NCBI GenBank assembly: GCA_016801885.1
Contig: CM028884.1
Coordinates: forward strand, 8,762,501 to 8,826,500
Direction of reading: 5' to 3'
Length of the DNA: 64,000 nt
Origin: Toxotes chatareus
Lineage: Eukaryota; Chordata; Actinopteri; Toxotidae
This document shows positions 58,915-64,000 of this stretch, one piece after another (position 1 is the first letter of the stretch; the number at the start of each line of letters is the position of its first letter). The notes beneath the pieces were generated by a model. The model was not told where the DNA came from and ran no database searches. It saw nothing but the letters and a program-made list of their open reading frames with translations. A program made the translations under genes and the position numbers.

Positions 58915-60603
58915 CTGGTGCACATACATTGAAAATCAGAGCAGCAGTCTACAGTCTTATGCTGCAGTTCCTCTAATACCCACTAGATGCTGGATTGGAA
59001 AAAAAGGCTTCACAGGCTTAAATAAATTAATATTTTGTCTTAAATATGTCTTCATTGTTTATTTTACCCCTAACTTGGGAATGATTTCAACAATTGTCAT
59101 TTAATTGAAGAGAAATATAAATAATCAAATTAAAAGAGGAATATTTTGCTGCTGGTGTTTGGTCTGCCTCAGCTCCACTCAGGCCTTTTTTGTCCAGTTT
59201 TGAATTTGTGGCTCCAAATAAACACAAATTTAGCTAAAAGCTGTAAAACCACATTATAACTTCAAAATGTCCCTTCAGAAACCTTGAACGGCCTGTGTGC
59301 AGTTTCACATATGCTACTTTGTTCTTTTTCCACATCAGTGTGTAAGTCCTTACACATAATTTAAATACCTCAGTGGTGTTGGAGGACAGTTAAGAGCACA
59401 TCAAGCATTGTTGCATTTCTCTACACATCCAAGACCTACAGTTAACACCCCCTCAACACGCACCCACACAGTTACATACTGTACTACATGCGGTCTGTGT
59501 CCAGAAGGGGCTGCCTGCGTGGCATGCTATCCTCTTGTTGTCTGTTTAGCGAGTACAGCATGTGAGAGCACTGCCAAATTTGCATATGCCGCCATGTATA
59601 TTTCAGCAGCGTTTAAGACACACATCACCGGCAGTGAATTATGCATGGGGCTGGTACAGTGGAGGTGCTTGTTTTATGCACTTGTGAAGGGAAATTGAAC
59701 TGTGTTTTCTTCTGCTCATGACGCTCAAGGCCCAAGGCCCATTAAAGTACACAGAGCAAACAGCCTCTAAATGGACTGGTGGTGTACATTGTACTCCCTT
59801 CTAACAAAGGGGGCCTGGCATAGAGAAAGGCGTCCGACAGGTTCTGACGGCTAGGTAATAGGATTCCCACCTCTCCAAAGGGACCGACTGAGGTGCTGTT
59901 GTAGTATCCTTGTAGACCACTCTTTCTTTTTATAAGTGAATGTGCATATGTGTTTGTTAAATGCGGTGCTGTGGAAGAGATGAGTGACTGAATAATTCAA
60001 AACTGGCATGTCTCACAAAATGATGCAAACCCGTGCATGGATTGTCAGTGGGAGGAATAGAGTGTTGCAGTAAACACAGCCTAAAAGGCTCTTATGTATT
60101 ATAGACAAGCCTTTTGAAACTGTTTTCTCATATGCAAATGGAACACACACAGCTGCAAAGGCTTAATATGAATCTCTTCCATTCACTGCAAATCCAAATG
60201 AGGCATAGGGCTGTTTATGTTTATATTGTGTGTGCGACTGCTAGAAGAGGATGGAGGGGTGTTGGTCGAATCACATGAAAGATACAATAAAAAGACACAA
60301 TTGTGCTGCTATCAGTGTTTACTTTAAAGACGTAGCAGTTAGAGCTGTGGCTCTGCACCCAGCACCCAGCAGTTGTGTTCTCATAAGCCTCTTCTGGACT
60401 GAGGGAATAGACTGCAGAGGATGAGCATCATTAGATATGTCATTTAAGACACCTATGCTTTCCCACTGCTCTATATTTATCCACTTGCAGGTGTCTAACA
60501 GGCCCTCAGGTCAACACATTGTGTCCCTGCCTGTCAGCTCGGCAGTGGACGGGACATATGTGGTGGATAGAGACAATATGAAGCCACCTGCTAGTCACCC
60601 TGC

Positions 60604-60662
60604 CCTCTCCTCTCCTCTCCCCTCCTCTCCTCTCGTCTCCTCTCAGCTCCCCTCCTCTCTTC
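60604..60662. repeat. (CTCCT)n-like pyrimidine tract
   Basis: Imperfect CTCCT/CTCTC repeat with pure pyrimidines over most of its length; one strand is therefore purine-only. Confidence 0.9.
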
Positions 60663-60769
60663 TACTACTCTTGTCTTCTCTTCGCCTCACCTTGCCACTG
60701 GGTGCATTTTGTGACAATTCATATATCCCTGTTATAGCAGCCTTGTTTAGCTTGGCTTAGTACCAGTGA

Positions 60770-61010
60770 ATCTGCTATTTACAGAGTTCGTTTTAGCCAC
60801 CTCTGCGTGGTAAATGATGATAAGCCTAGCCTGTAATAAACAATCTCGTAAACAGCTCTGCAGCTCAGTCCTTAATGGCCTAAGGGGCTTGTAAGAGCTT
60901 TATAACACATTTATTACCCCTTTAATGGCCTATGAGCTGTGAGCCATAACATAAGCTAACACAAATTTAATTTCCTGACATATATTGGCTTTATGTTATC
61001 TTTAGGTTTT
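60770..61010. promoter_or_regulatory. candidate conserved noncoding element with repeated TTAATGGCCTA
   Basis: Unique block with GGTAAATGATGATAAGCC, TGTAATAAACAATCTCG and the exact 11-mer TTAATGGCCTA twice, at 60872-60882 and 60922-60932 (50-bp spacing). It has no repeats and no coding frame. Duplicated short words of this kind suggest paired transcription factor sites. Inference only. Confidence 0.35.
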
Positions 61011-61199
61011 GGTTATTTTTGCCACCTTGCTTGATTTCATACCTAGTCCTATTTAGGGTCTTGCTTAATGTATTGTGACACCAAAGAGAACTATATTCAG
61101 CACTTGCCTCAATTATTTTGCCACTTGGTATTCAGAGTCTGGTGAGAGAAGAGAAGAAGCCATTACTTTGTTAGCCAAAAGCACACATCCACTCAGAAC

Positions 61200-61430
61200 A
61201 GACGAAAGGGCCAGCATGGGGAATCGGGATATTTGATGTTGAATCTCCCCCTATTTACAGTAGGATGCCTGAATAAACGTGTTCAGAAGCTGGAAAGCAG
61301 CATTATGACCCATAACCCCGAGGTATTTGAAATGGAACAGCAGAACTTACTTTGAAAAAGAATAGGCGATGTGCTCTGGGCTCACTGTTTATACCTTGAT
61401 GTGATTTGGAGTGAAATGTAAAAAATAAAA
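61200..61430. promoter_or_regulatory. candidate regulatory block, intron 8
   Basis: Unique sequence with GGGATATTTGATGTTGAATC, GAATAAACGTGTTCAGAAGC, GCAGCATTATGACCCATAAC and TACCTTGATGTGATTTGGAG, free of simple repeats. Weak inference from texture. Confidence 0.22.
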
Positions 61431-64000
61431 AACAGCCTGTTTATCTGTTCTTTCCCTTTTGTCCATGGCTGGAAATTGCAGGGCTTAGGAAAGGGATGCT
61501 ACTCAGATGCACTGCACTGCTGGCAGTGGTTAGCAAAAAAAGGAAATATCATCTTTTGTTTTAGTGTCTAAGGCTGGTAGAAAATTATTCAACAAGTATT
61601 ATTGTAAAAGTTTTCATGCTAGGTTTTTAGGTATTTATCCATTTTTCGTGTCATCGCTGCTCAGTGCTCAAACCTTATTTTAGCAGTTTTGTCTTGCAGA
61701 AGTGTCATTTCAATCCAAATAACTATGGGATTTTATTTGACAGATCTAAAAGTAAAAAAGTGGACCTTTTTACAAGGTACAGATTTTTCATCACACAGGT
61801 CCCCCTCTCTGCAGCATTTTCCCATTATGGTTTATTAAACTACCTCTGGGGCCTGAGTGTCTACTTTAGGTTTCAGTGCTTCTTCCTCCAAATACCAATT
61901 TCAACCCTTCCTCAATTATTCTTTTGTCTGCAAAGAAGCAAGGTATCAATCTTTTATGTTTTGGAAAAATCTGATGAGTGCTATTTGCCAGACCTCCTGC
62001 TCAACAGAGATTGTGGAGCTGGCATGGGGAGAGAAACACGAAATTGCAGAGTAAATCAATACTGGGCCAGTAATGTTAGGGGGGATCCCCTTTCAAAGAG
62101 CAGAGCTGAATTTGTATGCCTTATGTTTTTGATCTCTTACTGTACTCATTTCATTCCAGACGCAGTTGTTATCATAGTTGCTGTTGTTTGTATGTTATTT
62201 TAGCTTCTTTCCCAAGTAGCTATTTTGCAATTTGGACAAAAATACAATTAAAGGCCCATCTGTTTTCAATGCTTCTAACGTCAGACAGATGGGGTCTGTC
62301 TATTGAAGCCATACCAGGACTCTGGCAGGTTAGAAGCTTCAGTAATGAGCATGCTAAATATGCGACTAGGCTGATTTCATCATAACAAGGCCTCTATGGG
62401 CTAGAATGGGTAAATATCTTTTTTCCTGGAGTTGAGCTGTTGCACTTTAGCCTTGGCACTAGTTTTTAGGTAATAGACCCTAGTGGTGTAAGTTTCAGTT
62501 GTATTTGGGACGCTTCTCACTCATGCCATGCTTAAATCTCCGAAGACTGAGTCATGGTTTTATTGTTGACAAACCAAGATCTGTTCCGGAAGAAATTTGT
62601 CTCGTGTTCCACAGCGACAGTTTGTCACCACATGATGATACAAAGTGATAAAGGCTTAAAAGACATTCATATCCAATTGCGTTTGTCCCAGCATTGCTTT
62701 AACTTGTGAAGAGCAGTTTATTTGCTCTTGCATGTTTTTCATGTTTTTTACACCTCAGAGTACTATGAAGGCACATGTTTGTAGCATGAGAAGCCCCAGT
62801 CCTCATAGGATCCCTAACCACTAAGCCTGACAACGCTAGTTAGTATTTTGTGCGACATGCAATCCTGATTTTTGCTGAGCTATGCAGGGCCACTGTAAAG
62901 GCCACAAAACTTTAAAGAGACCACGGCAACTTTTGAGGAGTCATGGGATTTGTCACATGCATTCACTTTCAAATTCCTCACATTAAGCTTCAAACCACTG
63001 ACCCTACGCTTGCCCAATTATAAATGTCAAAGAAAATCTCACAAAATGCATCACACTGATCCCTTATGCATAGCGCATGTGTATAAACAGCTTGGCCACA
63101 ATCCTGTATGCTGTTATTGGGTAGTCTTGGGTAGTCCTGATCCTGTTCCTTTCTGGGCTGCTGCGATACAGCAGTAGTGAACAGGAACAAAAGGAGTGCT
63201 TTTTTTGGTACTTGCTAACTCCTGTTTTAGATACAATGGCTCCCGGAACTGCTACTAAAGCAGCGCAACAGAACACAGGCCAATCTAATGGATAATAAAA
63301 TACCCTACAGACAGTTGTCCTGAAGTGTTAAGGTTAATTGTAACAAATACACTGCCCCGCCCTGTTCAGTTTGTGGGAGACATTTAAGTGAATGTGAGAC
63401 ACAGTTGGATCGGGTTTTCTTGGGACTGAGGCAGGGTCTGGGAGTGATTGATCACACTGTGTTGAGCCTGATGGACTCAGGCCTTCTCTTAAGTACATGC
63501 ACCCGCCCTCTACTCTTCCAAGCACAAACATTTCTTGCACAGTTCTTTTACCTAGAAACAAGCCCAAGGGCTGTGACCAAAACACTTCTAATATAGGAAA
63601 ATTGAGCTGCTTTGAACTTTGGTGTTTTTGATAACTGCTTGGTATGCTTCCTGGAGGATAACCTGTGGGCTTGGCTTCCCAAGCTTTAATCCCTTTGATT
63701 AAGTGCCAGGGCAAGATAGCTCGGCACTCAATAGGCCCTTTACCTTCCTAAAATCCCCACTGTCCTGAGCTTGAAAGCACCAGTGCTCTCAACTCTCAGT
63801 AGGTGAATTTTGAGCCCTCCTTAGACTCCTCTGCAGTTAGTTGTTTTCAAAGTTTGGGCCAATAGCCTCCTTCCTGTCTGTGCCCTTTCCCTTGTCCCCT
63901 CATCCTGTTTTAGGTCAAGATGTCCTCTGTTCTTTTGCCCTGTTTATGCATTATGATTCATAGTAGCAGGGGTGTACGTGATACAGCACTGCGCCTCCTT

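Larger units (their letters stand above)
1..64000 (+). other. fto: fto gene, internal part (exons 2-8 and introns)
   Basis: The whole window reads as the interior of one fto gene. FTO is a nuclear Fe(II)/2-oxoglutarate dioxygenase that oxidatively demethylates N6-methyladenosine and related marks in RNA. Seven exons join into one open frame of 1709 nt (569 codons plus 2 nt) that aligns from human residue about 16 to about 456. The exon borders and phases match human FTO as I recall it. Exons 1 and 9 are missing from the window. By general knowledge of vertebrate synteny, rpgrip1l should lie upstream in head-to-head orientation and irx3/irx5/irx6 should lie downstream. Neither neighbour is visible here. 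Confidence 0.93.
44154..64000 (+). other. fto: fto intron 8 (5' part)
   Basis: At least 19.8 kb of intron with no recognisable terminal fto exon. It contains CA/GT tracts (45017-45039, 51464-51498, 51630-51657, 52731-52755, 54990-55018, 58858-58912), an (ATA)n tract at 53901-53936 and a CTCCT-rich tract at 60604-60662. It also holds a deleted antisense Tc1-like copy at about 57430-58190 and candidate regulatory blocks at 52080-52570, 60770-61010 and 61200-61430. A 230-codon open frame at 49230-49919 and a 179-codon one at 61664-62203 are present but unsupported as genes. Intron 8 is also very long in mammals. Confidence 0.8.

Noticed and set aside
1..64000. Bacterial-type or defence-type systems, CRISPR arrays, operons
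   Set aside because: The window is a single intron-rich vertebrate gene. Regularly spaced repeats are microsatellites, and no array of repeats with unique spacers exists.

Overview
This window is a stretch of vertebrate, almost certainly teleost fish, nuclear DNA. It carries the middle of one protein-coding gene, fto (alpha-ketoglutarate-dependent RNA demethylase), on the plus strand. Seven consecutive coding exons, equivalent to exons 2 to 8 of human FTO, can be read with GT-AG splice sites and compatible phases. They are at 10440-10517, 10651-11686, 14068-14193, 18888-18967, 19583-19726, 26106-26225 and 44029-44153. Together they encode about 569 residues. The first exon (about 15 residues in human) is not seen and probably lies upstream. 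The last exon (about 50 residues in human) was not found in the 19.8 kb after exon 8 and probably lies downstream. The teleost assignment rests on the divergence of the protein from mammalian FTO, fairly compact introns, abundant (CA)n tracts, and relics of Tc1-like, hAT-type and LINE-tail repeats typical of ray-finned fish.

Layout: 1-10439 is intron 1. At 10440-19726 lies a cluster of exons holding the whole catalytic double-stranded beta-helix domain and the start of the C-terminal helical domain. Intron 6 (19727-26105), exon 7, a 17.8 kb intron 7 (26226-44028), exon 8, and at least 19.8 kb of intron 8 follow. The introns hold microsatellites, two relics of one Tc1-like transposon family in opposite orientations, a 199-bp hAT-type MITE inserted into an older dispersed repeat, a LINE-type 3' tail, and a perfect 36-bp-arm palindrome. 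Several GC-balanced, low-repeat blocks rich in homeodomain-like TAATTA motifs look like conserved regulatory elements. That reading fits what is known of the locus: vertebrate FTO introns carry long-range enhancers of the neighbouring irx3/irx5 genes. Conservation could not be tested here.

All Fe(II), 2-oxoglutarate and m6A-pocket residues I could place from human FTO are present, so the gene looks functional. The main oddity is about 135 extra residues in exon 3, including roughly six copies of an acidic Ser/Glu/Lys/His-rich decapeptide repeat. They sit in the loop just before the catalytic core. I found no bacterial-type system, CRISPR array, rRNA, tRNA or second convincing protein-coding gene.
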